From: Pelolinea submarina
GTDB lineage: Bacteria; Chloroflexota; Anaerolineae; Anaerolineales; Anaerolineaceae
Length of the DNA stretch: 64,000 nt
Assembly: GCF_003966975.1 (NCBI RefSeq)
Contig: NZ_AP018437.1
Span: forward strand, 1,798,001 to 1,862,000
Direction: 5' to 3'
Shown: positions 7,197 through 18,384 of the stretch, piece after piece
How positions within the stretch are numbered: position 1 is the first letter of the stretch
How the letters are laid out: the number at the start of each line of letters is the position of its first letter
Program-made: the position numbers and the translations under genes
Notes under the pieces: model-generated
Databases searched by the model: none
Seen by the model: the letters and a program-made list of their open reading frames with translations, nothing else
What the model was told of the DNA's origin: nothing

Positions 7197-7771
7197 TAGC
7201 TTCGGTAAAAGGCGAGATCATCGATAAAGGCGACAGCTTCCTGGTCGTGCAGGTGGGGGGCGTAGGGCTGCGGGTGTTTGTTCCCGCTTCCTTGACTGCC
7301 AGTTATGAAATCGGCGAACATGCCCAACTCTTTACACACCTGGTCGTGCGCGAGGATAACCTGAGCCTTTACGGTTTTGATGGGCAGGAGTCACGCAGCC
7401 TATTCCAAAACTTGATCACAGTCAACGGAGTAGGCCCGCGCCTGGCGCTGGCAGTTCTCTCCAGTTTGTCTGTGGATATGATTTACCAGGCGGTGTTGGG
7501 TGAACAGGCGCAGGTGTTCGCGCAGGTACCCGGTATCGGATCGAAGACTGCGCAAAAGATTGTGCTATATTTGCATGATAAACTTAAACCATTGGAAGCC
7601 GCCGGTATAATCAGCGGGGTAAGGGATGTTAACCGGGAATTAATGGACGCATTGGTCGGATTAGGCTATAGTGTGGTGGAAGCTCAAACAGCCATTCAGG
7701 CGCTGCCTAAGGATGCTCCTGAAGAGCTGGAAGAACGTTTGCGCTTGGCGCTGCAATTCTTCACGCACTGA
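7193..7771 (+). CDS. ruvA: Holliday junction branch migration protein RuvA
   Basis: The 192-residue RuvA tetramer binds Holliday junctions and loads the RuvB motor. Domain I starts MIASVKGEIIDKG. Domain II has the helix-hairpin-helix repeats VNGVGPRLALAVL and VPGIGSKTAQKIV. Domain III (residues ~145-192), which contacts RuvB, contains ELMDALVGLGYS. The start overlaps the upstream methyltransferase stop by ATGA. The unusual point is the methyltransferase gene placed between ruvC and ruvA. Confidence 0.97.
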   Translation: MIASVKGEIIDKGDSFLVVQVGGVGLRVFVPASLTASYEIGEHAQLFTHLVVREDNLSLYGFDGQESRSLFQNLITVNGVGPRLALAVLSSLSVDMIYQAVLGEQAQVFAQVPGIGSKTAQKIVLYLHDKLKPLEAAGIISGVRDVNRELMDALVGLGYSVVEAQTAIQALPKDAPEELEERLRLALQFFTH

Positions 7772-7812
7772 CAAACACAAGCAAACAGGCTTTATGCTAA
7801 AATTTAGCAGTT

Positions 7813-7821
7813 TGCTATACT
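7813..7821 (+). promoter_or_regulatory. extended -10 promoter of mreB
   Basis: TGCTATACT is a TGn-extended -10 element. The predicted transcript starts about 18 nt before the TTG start codon of mreB. No clear -35 box is present. Confidence 0.5.
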
Positions 7822-7845
7822 AAATATTTATGGGATTTTTGAAAT

Positions 7846-8850
7846 TTGGCTAGTTTAACTCGCGAATTGGGAATTGATTTGGGGTCATCGTTTACCGTGA
7901 TTGTAGAAAACGGCGAAATCTTGCTGCACGAACCAACCACAGTAGCGATTCTTTTGGATGAATGGAAGATGATTGAATGGGGGCAGGCCGCCAAAGATAT
8001 GTACGGGCGCGTTCCTGATGATATCGAAGTGGTCAATCCGGTACAGCATGGCGTGATCGCCGAATACGAGATTACGGAGAATATGCTGCGCTATCTGGTA
8101 CAGAAAATCTGCGGCCCGATGGTGCTTTTCCGGCCGCGTTTGATGCTGACTGTGCCCTGCAACATCACCAGCGTGGAAAGCCGTGCGGTGCACGAAGCCG
8201 GTATCGGCGCTGGCAGCCGTGAGGTTTACCTGCTGCAGCAGCCTTTAGCCGCTGCCCTGGGCATCGATTTGCCCATTGCGCCGCCAACCGGAAACATGGT
8301 CATCAGCCTGGGCGGGGGCACCAACCAGTCGGCGGTATTGGCCATGAACAGCGTGATTTCCTCCGAAATGGAACGGACCGGCGGGCAGAAGATGGATGAA
8401 GATATCATCGCTTATGTTCGCAAGAATTATGGTGTAATCCTCAGCCGCGCCAGCGCGGAATTCGTCAAAATGCGCATAGGCGCAGCAGTCAAAGAAGAAG
8501 ATCCGCTCACGCTGGAAATCCAGGGGCAGGATCAGGTCAGCGGTTTACCGCGCTCGGTCACCATTAAGACCGAAGATATTGTCGAAGCGCTGCAGGACAG
8601 CTTGCAGGACGTTGTGGACATGGTCAAGCGTGTGCTGGAAAAGACGCCCCCGGAACTGGTATCTGACATTATGGACCGCGGGGTGGCGCTGTGCGGCGGC
8701 GGTTCGCTGCTGCGCGGCATCGACCGCTATTTGACCCGTAAATTGGGCATTCCGGCTTACCTAGTGGATAATCCAACCACCTGCACGGCGGAAGGCGCGG
8801 CCAGGGCATTAACCATGCTGGACGAGCTGAAGCGGGCCATCAACCGCTAG
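7846..8850 (+). CDS. mreB: MreB-like rod shape-determining actin homologue
   Basis: The 334-residue bacterial actin forms membrane-bound filaments that position cell-wall synthesis. It shows the phosphate-1 loop ELGIDLGSSFT, the phosphate-2 region VISLGGGTNQSAV, the hinge IGAAVKEED, and the adenosine motif VALCGGGSLLRGID. The start codon is TTG, chosen because it puts the actin fold start at residue ~7 as in other MreBs. Several segments depart from the usual MreB consensus (for example LDEWKMIEWGQAAKDMYG), so it may be a divergent paralogue. mreC and mreD do not follow; a terminator ends the unit. Confidence 0.88.
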   Translation: MASLTRELGIDLGSSFTVIVENGEILLHEPTTVAILLDEWKMIEWGQAAKDMYGRVPDDIEVVNPVQHGVIAEYEITENMLRYLVQKICGPMVLFRPRLMLTVPCNITSVESRAVHEAGIGAGSREVYLLQQPLAAALGIDLPIAPPTGNMVISLGGGTNQSAVLAMNSVISSEMERTGGQKMDEDIIAYVRKNYGVILSRASAEFVKMRIGAAVKEEDPLTLEIQGQDQVSGLPRSVTIKTEDIVEALQDSLQDVVDMVKRVLEKTPPELVSDIMDRGVALCGGGSLLRGIDRYLTRKLGIPAYLVDNPTTCTAEGAARALTMLDELKRAINR

Positions 8851-8874
8851 TCAGTCTGATTATGGAGAAGTTTA

Positions 8875-8903
8875 GCGTCCGGACATTCCGGGCGCTTTTT
8901 TTT
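8875..8903 (+). terminator. intrinsic terminator after mreB
   Basis: GCGTCCGG and CCGGGCGC form an eight-pair stem around a 5-nt loop, directly followed by eight T residues. Confidence 0.9.
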
Positions 8904-8910
8904 GTCCTCT

Positions 8911-9004
8911 GTCGGGTATGTACTCATTCCGTGTGCGGCTTGAAGCCGCACCGAAATGAGTATCTCCGCCAACTGCTCCTGCAGTTGCCTACGAGAAACC
9001 CGAC
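8911..9004 (+). repeat. branched palindromic intergenic element
   Basis: A 94-nt block is bounded by perfect inverted ends GTCGGGT (8911-8917) and ACCCGAC (8998-9004). Inside are two hairpins. One is long (8921-8962: outer TACTCATT/ATGAGTA, inner GTGCGGCTT/AAGCCGCAC). The other is short (CAACTGC/GCAGTTG, 8970-8987). Together they form a three-way junction on either strand. It lies between the convergent genes mreB and eno and looks like a REP- or MITE-like element; no transposase is nearby. Confidence 0.6.
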
Positions 9005-9033
9005 CTACGATAAGGAAAAATTTGTGTGTTGGT

Positions 9034-9070
9034 TTCGACACCCTACGCTTCGCTCTGGGCAAGCGCTCAG
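9034..9070 (+). repeat. dispersed repeat, copy 2
   Basis: This segment, starting TTCGACACCCTACGC, matches 1279-1315 at 32 of 37 positions in the same orientation. It sits in the mreB-eno spacer beside other palindromic repeats. Confidence 0.65.
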
Positions 9071-9116
9071 CCACCGAGAGTAGACTCAGCCTCGGAAGGA
9101 TGCTTATTGAAAGAAC

Positions 9117-9136
9117 CCCACGCAAGAATGCGTGGG
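9117..9136 (+). repeat. short perfect hairpin repeat
   Basis: CCCACGCA, AGAA, TGCGTGGG is a perfect eight-pair hairpin with a tetraloop and no T-run, so it is not a terminator. It is the third palindromic unit in the 300-nt mreB-eno spacer; no gene is visible there. Confidence 0.55.
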
Positions 9137-9153
9137 CTACAAAGCAAAAGGAT

Positions 9154-9188
9154 AAAAAAACAGGTTGAGTGTTGCACTCAACCTGTTT
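9154..9188 (-). terminator. intrinsic terminator after eno
   Basis: On the minus strand ACAGGTTGAGTG and CACTCAACCTGT pair around a short loop and are followed by seven T residues, about 25 nt beyond the eno stop. Confidence 0.9.
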
Positions 9189-9210
9189 GGCATTTCTTTG
9201 AACAATCCGA

Positions 9211-10506
<1,296 letters not shown>

Positions 10507-10540
10507 TTATCTACCTCATTTTTTCTTTTTTTACTGCAAC

Positions 10541-10560
10541 TTGATAAGTATAATACTTTT
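10541..10560. promoter_or_regulatory. overlapping divergent -10 boxes of eno and plsC
   Basis: The plus strand has TATAAT at 10549-10554 toward plsC, and the minus strand of the same bases reads TATTATACT toward eno. Opposed promoters therefore seem to share this 80-nt spacer. No convincing -35 boxes are seen. Confidence 0.4.
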
Positions 10561-10585
10561 TGCTTCCATAGGTGTTATCGTGTAC

Positions 10586-11224
10586 ATGAAAAACAATAAA
10601 AATACATTCCAGTTCCATAATTCATTATTCAGGCGCTTTGTCGTCGGTTTTTTACGCGTTTTCATGCGTTTATTTGTCAAAATTGAGGTCATTCATCCGG
10701 AAAGAATTCCGGCAGAGGGCGCGATTATGTTCGCGGCAAACCATGTCTCCGGAATCGACGCGATCCTGATGCAGATAGCCATTCCGCGCCCACTTTGTTT
10801 CATGAGCAAGGCAGAACTCTTCCGCAATCCCGTGGTGGCCTGGTTCTTCAACCAGATCGGTTCGTTCCCAGTTAAACGAGGGGAATTCGACCGGCAGTCT
10901 ATCCTGAACGCGAAAGGCGTGTTGGACGAAGGCTTGGCGCTGATGATGTTCCCGGAAGGGACGCGCACCTTCGGCAAGGGTATGGTGGAAGCACGCAGCG
11001 GTACGGCCCACATGGCCATGCGCAATCATTGCGCGGTGATTCCGGCCGGTTTGAGCGGTGCGGAAGACATGTTTAAGCATGGGTTTAAGCGGGCGCATAT
11101 CCAAATAAGATTCGGGGAAAAAATAGAGCCCGGCGATCAGGAACCTGCCGGGCAATTAACCATACGCATTATGAAAGGGATTGCGGCGCTGCTGCCGCCG
11201 GAATTATGCGGTTTTTACGGTTGA
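10586..11224 (+). CDS. plsC: 1-acyl-sn-glycerol-3-phosphate acyltransferase (PlsC family)
   Basis: A 212-residue acyltransferase that adds the second acyl chain in phosphatidic acid synthesis at the membrane. The catalytic HX4D motif is in ANHVSGIDAI and the substrate-binding block is FPEGTRTFG. A hydrophobic stretch near residue 15 may anchor it. I start at the ATG at 10586; a much longer open frame upstream runs into the eno gene on the opposite strand and encodes nothing PlsC-like. The last 21 bases overlap the 3' end of pyrG, which is convergent. Confidence 0.9.
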   Translation: MKNNKNTFQFHNSLFRRFVVGFLRVFMRLFVKIEVIHPERIPAEGAIMFAANHVSGIDAILMQIAIPRPLCFMSKAELFRNPVVAWFFNQIGSFPVKRGEFDRQSILNAKGVLDEGLALMMFPEGTRTFGKGMVEARSGTAHMAMRNHCAVIPAGLSGAEDMFKHGFKRAHIQIRFGEKIEPGDQEPAGQLTIRIMKGIAALLPPELCGFYG

Positions 11225-12859
11225 ACCGGCTTTCTCCTGTTCAGCGATAACAACTTTCACGAATTCGTTGAATAAGGGGTGCGGGCGGTTCGGCCGAGAT
11301 AGAAATTCGGGATGGAATTGCGAACCCAGCATGAAAGGATGATCCTTCATCTCGGCAATTTCCACCAGCATTCCATCGGGCGATTGGCCGGAGAAAAGCA
11401 TGCCGTTTTGCTCCAGGATGTCGCGGTAATCATTGTTCAACTCATAGCGGTGGCGATGGCGTTCCTCGACCAAATCGGCCTGGTAGGCGCGCTGAGCAAT
11501 TGAGCCGGGCGTCAGTTTGCAGGGATACAGCCCCAGGCGCATGGTACCGCCCATATCGGTGATATGGCGCTGTTCCAGCATCAGGTCGATCACTGGGGCA
11601 GTGGTTTGCGGGTCAAATTCGGTTGAGTTGGCTTTGGGATCGTTCAGGATGGTGCGGGCTAACTCAATTACCATCATCTGCATGCCCAGGCATAACCCCA
11701 GATAGGGGATTTTATGCTCACGGGCATAGCGAGCGGCGATGATCTTGCCTTCCACACCGCGGTAGCCAAATCCACCGGGCACCAGAATACCGTCACAATT
11801 TGCCAGATTCTCCAATCCATCGCCTTTTTCCAGGTCTCCGGAATGGATCCAGCAGATTTCCAATTGGGCGTCGTTGTTCAGGCTGGCATGTTTGAGGGCT
11901 TCGCGCACGCTGATATACGCGTCATGCAGCTCGATATATTTACCCACCAGGGCGATGCGAATATTATGCTTGGGTTTTTCCTCGGCTTTAATGATGCGTT
12001 TCCATTCGCTTAAATCCACCTGCTTGCGTGCTTTTAAACCAAAATATTTCACGATGTAATCGGCTACATGGAAATCTTCCAGGATCAGGGGAACGGAATA
12101 TAAAACAGGTGCGGTTACCAACGGAATGACGGCCTCGCTATCTACATCGCAGAATTGGGAGATCTTATCCACAATAGACTGGTGGACAGGATAGTCCGAG
12201 CGGGCAATGATCATATTGGGCGAAATACCGATGGATCGCAATTCACGCACCGAGTGCTGCGTGGGTTTGGATTTCAGCTCGTCGGTGGCGCCGATATGCG
12301 GCAGCCAGGTAGCATGCACGAAGAATGTATTTTCGCGGCCTAATTCCTGGCGCAGCTGGCGCAAGGACTCCAGGAAGGGTTGGCTCTCAATGTCACCTAC
12401 AGTTCCGCCGACTTCCACCAACACGAATTCAGCTTGTGACTTTTCGGCTACCAATAAAATGCGTTTTTTAATTTCATCGGTGATATGCGGAATAACTTGA
12501 ATGGTGCCGCCTAAATAATCTCCACGGCGTTCTTTGGCGATCACTTCTGCATAAATCTGACCGGATGTCAGGTTGGATTCCTTATGCAGGCGGATATCGA
12601 TAAAGCGCTCATAATGGCCCAGATCCAGGTCGGTTTCAGCGCCATCGTCCAGCACAAATACTTCACCGTGCTGGTAAGGACTCATGGTGCCGGGATCCAC
12701 GTTTAAATACGGGTCCAGTTTTTGAACCGAAACGGAAAAGCCGCGTTCCTTAAGCAGCCGGCCGATGGAAGCAGCAGTCAGCCCTTTCCCAACAGAGCTG
12801 ATGACACCACCGGTAAAAAATATGAATTTTGATTGCGAGGATAATTTTTGTTTGTTCAT
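11204..12859 (-). CDS. pyrG: CTP synthase
   Basis: The 551-residue enzyme converts UTP to CTP with glutamine as nitrogen donor. The synthetase half shows FFTGGVISSVGKGLTAAS and GTMSPYQHGEVFVLDDG. The C-terminal glutamine amidotransferase half shows PGGFGYRG, the nucleophile elbow GLCLGMQ and the His/Glu pair in QFHPEF. Length and domain order are standard. Its 3' end overlaps plsC by 21 bases. A strong hairpin sits ~37 nt upstream of its start. Confidence 0.98.
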   Translation of the reverse strand: MNKQKLSSQSKFIFFTGGVISSVGKGLTAASIGRLLKERGFSVSVQKLDPYLNVDPGTMSPYQHGEVFVLDDGAETDLDLGHYERFIDIRLHKESNLTSGQIYAEVIAKERRGDYLGGTIQVIPHITDEIKKRILLVAEKSQAEFVLVEVGGTVGDIESQPFLESLRQLRQELGRENTFFVHATWLPHIGATDELKSKPTQHSVRELRSIGISPNMIIARSDYPVHQSIVDKISQFCDVDSEAVIPLVTAPVLYSVPLILEDFHVADYIVKYFGLKARKQVDLSEWKRIIKAEEKPKHNIRIALVGKYIELHDAYISVREALKHASLNNDAQLEICWIHSGDLEKGDGLENLANCDGILVPGGFGYRGVEGKIIAARYAREHKIPYLGLCLGMQMMVIELARTILNDPKANSTEFDPQTTAPVIDLMLEQRHITDMGGTMRLGLYPCKLTPGSIAQRAYQADLVEERHRHRYELNNDYRDILEQNGMLFSGQSPDGMLVEIAEMKDHPFMLGSQFHPEFLSRPNRPHPLFNEFVKVVIAEQEKAGSTVKTA

Positions 12860-12895
12860 AGATTTTTGCTACCACCTTATAAATTTAAGTGAAGC

Positions 12896-12923
12896 GGGGA
12901 GGGTTGTTGGATTAACCCTCCCC
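12896..12923 (-). promoter_or_regulatory. GC-rich hairpin in the pyrG leader
   Basis: GGGGAGGGTT and AACCCTCCCC form a perfect ten-pair hairpin with an 8-nt loop about 37 nt upstream of the pyrG start. No T-run follows on the pyrG strand, so it is not a plain terminator; a role in pyrG control is only a guess. Nothing else is seen in the rest of the 12860-13017 spacer. Confidence 0.45.
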
Positions 12924-13017
12924 GAATTGGTGAGTTTTGTTCGTGTTTTTTTTCTGTGGATGCTGGTTTTTATTCACTAGTCTCCATGAAAAATTGTTAC
13001 CTGTAGTTTACCACAAG

Positions 13018-13044
13018 AAAAACCCCCGCACAGTGACGGGGGTT
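13018..13044 (-). terminator. intrinsic terminator after the S1-domain gene
   Basis: The minus-strand arms AACCCCCG and CGGGGGTT with an 8-nt loop are followed by TTTTTC. Confidence 0.9.
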
Positions 13045-13060
13045 GCTCGATAGTCGAAAA

Positions 13061-13852
13061 TTAAGCGCGCTGGTTAAGCGTGCGGGAGAGAATATCTTCC
13101 TGCTCGGAAGTTTTCTTCTTGTTTCGTTTGCCGGACTGTTTGCCTTTGACGGCAGGCGCTTCCATACCGGCTTTTTCCATGGCTTCACGCATGGCAATTT
13201 CCATGAAAGTGGGTTCGTTCTCTGCGGGGGTTGCGGCAACCTCGGCTTCATTTTCTTTCTTGGAAACTTTCTTCTTCCGGCGGTTCGTATGGGCTGGGGT
13301 AATTTTGACGCCTTCGATTTCATCCAAACCAGGCTGCAGCGCTTTCATGCTGAGCTTGATCTGCTTGCGGCGCCGGTTGAAATCCAGCACTTTTACTTCC
13401 ACTTCGTCGCCAATGTTGACGACTTCGGAGGCATTCTTGACATAACCCTGGGTCAGTTCGCTGATGTGAACCAAACCGGGGCGTTCGGCACCGATGTCTA
13501 CAAAGGCGCCAAATTTCTCGAGTTCGACAACTTTTCCCTTGAGAACCATATCTTTATCGATTTCGCGCCATTCCAATTGGAGCGGTTTGAACATGGATAC
13601 TTCAATACGGTCCTCGCGAATGTTGCGGATGTAAACATCCACTTCCTGACCCTCTTTCAGGGAGTCTTCAACACGCAGGATCGGTTGTTCGCCTTCCATT
13701 GTAATTTGTGAAACATGGAGTAAAGCTGGTTTCTCAACACCAATGTCAACAATTGCACCGGCTTTGGTCGTCTTCATGACCTTACCCTTAAGGTGCATTT
13801 TCCTTTCAAGTTGATCTATTGATGTGATACCAGTAATAGCATCAGAAGTCAT
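13061..13852 (-). CDS. S1 RNA-binding domain protein
   Basis: A 263-residue protein with two S1 (OB-fold) RNA-binding domains at about residues 20-83 (KGKVMKTTKAGAIVDIG) and 102-170 (KGKVVELEKFGAFVDIG). A Lys/Arg- and Glu-rich disordered tail with an RRKKK motif follows. It resembles short ribosomal-protein-S1-like proteins that bind mRNA or rRNA rather than full four- to six-domain S1. The ATG has AGGAG upstream. A consensus promoter lies directly ahead and a strong terminator follows, so it is a separate, probably highly expressed transcription unit. Confidence 0.88.
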   Translation of the reverse strand: MTSDAITGITSIDQLERKMHLKGKVMKTTKAGAIVDIGVEKPALLHVSQITMEGEQPILRVEDSLKEGQEVDVYIRNIREDRIEVSMFKPLQLEWREIDKDMVLKGKVVELEKFGAFVDIGAERPGLVHISELTQGYVKNASEVVNIGDEVEVKVLDFNRRRKQIKLSMKALQPGLDEIEGVKITPAHTNRRKKKVSKKENEAEVAATPAENEPTFMEIAMREAMEKAGMEAPAVKGKQSGKRNKKKTSEQEDILSRTLNQRA

Positions 13853-13891
13853 TAATAATTTCTCCTATCGATTGGACTTGAGCAGTCGTTG

Positions 13892-13920
13892 ATTATACCT
13901 GCGTGAATAGTTGCTGTCAA
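13892..13920 (-). promoter_or_regulatory. consensus promoter of the S1-domain gene
   Basis: TTGACA (13920-13915), a 17-nt spacer and TATAAT (13897-13892) on the minus strand match the SigA consensus at all 12 positions. The -35 box overlaps the stop codon of the upstream protease gene. Confidence 0.85.
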
Positions 13921-15131
13921 TTAATATTTTCATTTTCCTCTATAGCAATATTTTGCAGGTATTCCAGAGCGGCATTTAATTGTACATCATTCCTGGCCTG
14001 AATGTCGTCTTCTGTGAAATCTATTATGATATCGGGTGTAAGGCCGTTGCCCTGAATTTGCTGTTCTTTCGGGGTTAACCAGCGCGCAATAGTCACACGG
14101 ACTGCGCCGCTGTCGTCCACCAGAGGAATCCAATTTTGGATGAGCCCTTTCCCATAGGTAGTGGTACCAATTAATTCGGCGCGGCCGTAATCCTGCAGTG
14201 CGCCAGCCATAATTTCAGAAGCGGAAGCGGAACCGCCGTCAACTAAAAGGACCATGGGAATATCCGGCGCGATAGGATTACCGCGGGCGGTATATTCGTT
14301 GCGGCTGCCGTCGCCCCATTCCTCAATCAGAATCGTATCCCCATTGTCGATAAAATTGGAGATGATGTCCACGGCTGTGTCCACGTACCCGCCGCTGTTG
14401 CTACGCAGGTCCACGATAAGACGCTGCGCGCCATCGTCCAATAAACTGTTCAATGCGGTACTGAACTCGTCAGCGGAATTGGCGCTGAAAGAATATAAAC
14501 GGATATACCCGACCTGATTTTCAAGCATGGTCTGGTCAACAGTGGGAATGTTGATGACAGCGCGCTCGATGGTGAATTCAAGCGGTTCGGTCTCCCCTTC
14601 GCGCTCCACGGTGATGACCACGGTAGTCCCTTCCGGCCCCAGTATCTTTTTCAATACCAGATCCGGTTCAACTCCACGCATGTCCTCGCCATCAATCATG
14701 ATAACCGTGTCGCCCGATTTAATTCCGGCCGTTTCAGCGGGAGAATCCGGCATGGGGCCGATGAAGACTAATGCGTCGCCGGAAGTATCCACATAAGCGC
14801 CAATACCCGTGTATTCGCCTTCCAGGGGTGTGTTCTGCAGACGATATTCCTCAGGATCCATGTAGCCGGTAAATGGATCGCCCAGGCTGTCCATCATACC
14901 CTTAATGGCACCCTGCATCAGTAAGGTGTCATCCACCGGTTGTTCCAGGTATTGGTCGTGAACGATATCCCAGGCCTGGTAAAAAGGTTTGAATAATTTA
15001 TTGAACCCGGACTTGCCGGTCGGGTTTAATTGAAAATAATACCCGGTAAAAGCACCGGCCATAAAGATTAAACAAACCACCAGGATAATACTGATTGTCT
15101 GTCCGGTTTTATTGTTGAAAGAAAATTTCAT
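13917..15131 (-). CDS. C-terminal processing peptidase, S41 family
   Basis: A 404-residue membrane-anchored serine protease of the CtpA/Prc family. An N-terminal membrane segment spans residues ~11-31. A PDZ domain follows at ~95-180 (GIGAYVDTSG, PAETAGIKSGD). The tail-specific protease domain has its catalytic Ser in GGSASASEIMAG and the general-base Lys in TTYGKGLIQ. Such proteases trim or degrade envelope proteins outside the membrane. It is followed 20 nt upstream by the HAD gene on the same strand, so the two may be cotranscribed. Confidence 0.94.
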   Translation of the reverse strand: MKFSFNNKTGQTISIILVVCLIFMAGAFTGYYFQLNPTGKSGFNKLFKPFYQAWDIVHDQYLEQPVDDTLLMQGAIKGMMDSLGDPFTGYMDPEEYRLQNTPLEGEYTGIGAYVDTSGDALVFIGPMPDSPAETAGIKSGDTVIMIDGEDMRGVEPDLVLKKILGPEGTTVVITVEREGETEPLEFTIERAVINIPTVDQTMLENQVGYIRLYSFSANSADEFSTALNSLLDDGAQRLIVDLRSNSGGYVDTAVDIISNFIDNGDTILIEEWGDGSRNEYTARGNPIAPDIPMVLLVDGGSASASEIMAGALQDYGRAELIGTTTYGKGLIQNWIPLVDDSGAVRVTIARWLTPKEQQIQGNGLTPDIIIDFTEDDIQARNDVQLNAALEYLQNIAIEENENIN

Positions 15132-15151
15132 AGTGTATCCTGTTGAACAAT

Positions 15152-15775
15152 TTACTTGAGAATTTCAGGCAGCCGAAAGATATCGGCAATCTGATAGGGA
15201 TAATCACTTTCCGCATCCTCCCCAATCAAAACACCCAGGAACCCCATATCCGCGGCGTTCTGCACACTGGGCAGGTGATCATCCAAAAATACGCAGCCAT
15301 CAGCCGATTTCAGACCGGCCAGTTCCAGCGCTTTACTGAACGATTCTTTTTGCGGTTTAACATAGGGAGCCTGTTGGTTGACATCGATGATAAATTCAAA
15401 ATAGCGCTCGACATCCAGAAAACCGAGTACATTGCGGGCGTGGTTAATATCCGAGTTGGTAAATACAATCTTACGTTGGGGCAGGGAATCTAATAACGCC
15501 GACAATCGGCCATCTTTACGCAGATAATCGGACAGATTCACATCGTGTACGTATTTCAGGTAATAGGCGTCGTCAACCTGATATAAGTGCTTTAGCCCCT
15601 GCAGGGCAGTGCCATATTTTTTACGGCAGTCCAGACGAAATGTGGTAATTTCTTCTTCCTGCATTTTTATTTCATTCTTCAGGAAAGATTCAATACGCAA
15701 ACCGATGGCTTCCCATAACCCACTGTCTGCCGGATATAATGTGTTATCCAAATCAAAGAATAGCGTGTTGTACAT
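15152..15775 (-). CDS. HAD hydrolase, pyrimidine 5'-nucleotidase-like
   Basis: A 207-residue HAD phosphatase. The nucleophile motif FFDLDNTLYP is at residues 5-14, motif II is VFTNSD, the motif III lysine lies in VKPQKESF, and motif IV is VFLDDHLPS. The DLDNTLYP form and the alpha-helical cap resemble yeast Sdt1/Phm8-type pyrimidine 5'-nucleotidases; the substrate is not proven. A TATACT box ends 9 nt before the ATG and no Shine-Dalgarno sequence is evident, so the mRNA leader may be only a few bases. Confidence 0.85.
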   Translation of the reverse strand: MYNTLFFDLDNTLYPADSGLWEAIGLRIESFLKNEIKMQEEEITTFRLDCRKKYGTALQGLKHLYQVDDAYYLKYVHDVNLSDYLRKDGRLSALLDSLPQRKIVFTNSDINHARNVLGFLDVERYFEFIIDVNQQAPYVKPQKESFSKALELAGLKSADGCVFLDDHLPSVQNAADMGFLGVLIGEDAESDYPYQIADIFRLPEILK

Positions 15776-15784
15776 ATCCCAGCA

Positions 15785-15816
15785 AGTATATCTTTAAAAC
15801 CATTCTTATATATAAT
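15785..15816. promoter_or_regulatory. divergent -10 boxes between the HAD gene and mutL
   Basis: TATACT on the minus strand (15790-15785) lies 9 nt before the HAD gene ATG. TATAAT on the plus strand (15811-15816) lies 11 nt before the mutL ATG. Both genes lack a Shine-Dalgarno sequence, which suggests near-leaderless transcripts from this 52-nt spacer. Confidence 0.45.
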
Positions 15817-15827
15817 TTCAACATATT

Positions 15828-17569
<1,742 letters not shown>

Positions 17570-17573
<4 letters not shown>

Positions 17574-18349
17574 GGGGTACCCAGCGCGTTCCAGCAGATA
17601 GCCGGGACAATCTCGTTCAAGTCTTCCCGGATGACCACGTCCGCATAACGGTCCAAATGCGTGTCTGATTGGGTGTTGATGATCAAACCGGCGCCGCGGC
17701 GCAGCCCGCTCTCCGGCAGGTAATTGGCCGGCGCAACGCCCAGCGAAGAACCAATCACAAAGATCACATCCGCTTTTTCGCACAGTTCCTGGGCCTCGTT
17801 CCAGGCCTGGGCCGGCAGCATCTCCTCGAACAGCACCACATCCGGTTTAAGCACGCCGCCGCAGACCGTACAGCGCGGGTAATTGTCCTGAACCAGGGTT
17901 TCATCCGTGAGCCAATCCTCCCCATAAAGCTTGCCGCACTGCATACAGTGGGCGCTCTGGGCGCTGCCGTGCAGCTCGATCACCTTTTGCGAACCGGCCT
18001 TTTGGTGCAGTCCGTCAATGTTTTGGGTAATGACTGCCTGAATCAGGCCGGCTTTTTCCAATGCAGCTAAGCCCTTATGCGCTAAATTGGGTTGGGCGGC
18101 ACGCGCCGTGTGGGCCAGGGGCCGGATCCAATCGTAGAATTTCTCCGGGTGGTGTTTAAAAGCGCTCAAAGAGGCCACCTCAAAAGGATCGTAATGTTCC
18201 CATAATCCGGAACCCGGGGAACGAAAATCAGGGATGCCGGAAGGTGTGGAGATGCCTGCGCCGGTAAAAGCCACTGCGTTGCCGGCATTTTTGAGTAGTT
18301 GCGCGGCTTGTTCAATTTGTTGATCGATTTGTGGGGAGTGCTCCATCAT
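17570..18349 (-). CDS. cobB: NAD-dependent protein deacylase, sirtuin family
   Basis: A 259-residue Sir2-family enzyme that removes acyl groups from lysines using NAD+. The Rossmann motif is FTGAGISTPSGIPDFRS, the catalytic histidine follows in TQNIDGLHQKAG with HGS, and a structural zinc is held by CMQC and CTVC. It begins AGGA-ATG ATG, so either of two adjacent Met codons can start it. It is convergent with mutL (4-base overlap) and divergent from tilS with only 35 nt between start codons. Confidence 0.94.
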
Positions 18350-18369
18350 GATTCCTGTTGTACCAGCGA

Positions 18370-18378
18370 TGCTATAAT
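18370..18378 (+). promoter_or_regulatory. extended -10 promoter of tilS, predicted leaderless
   Basis: TGCTATAAT is followed by six bases (TTTCGC) and then the tilS ATG. The expected transcription start is the A of the start codon, so the mRNA would be leaderless. No -35 box is recognisable. Confidence 0.6.
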
Positions 18379-18384
18379 TTTCGC

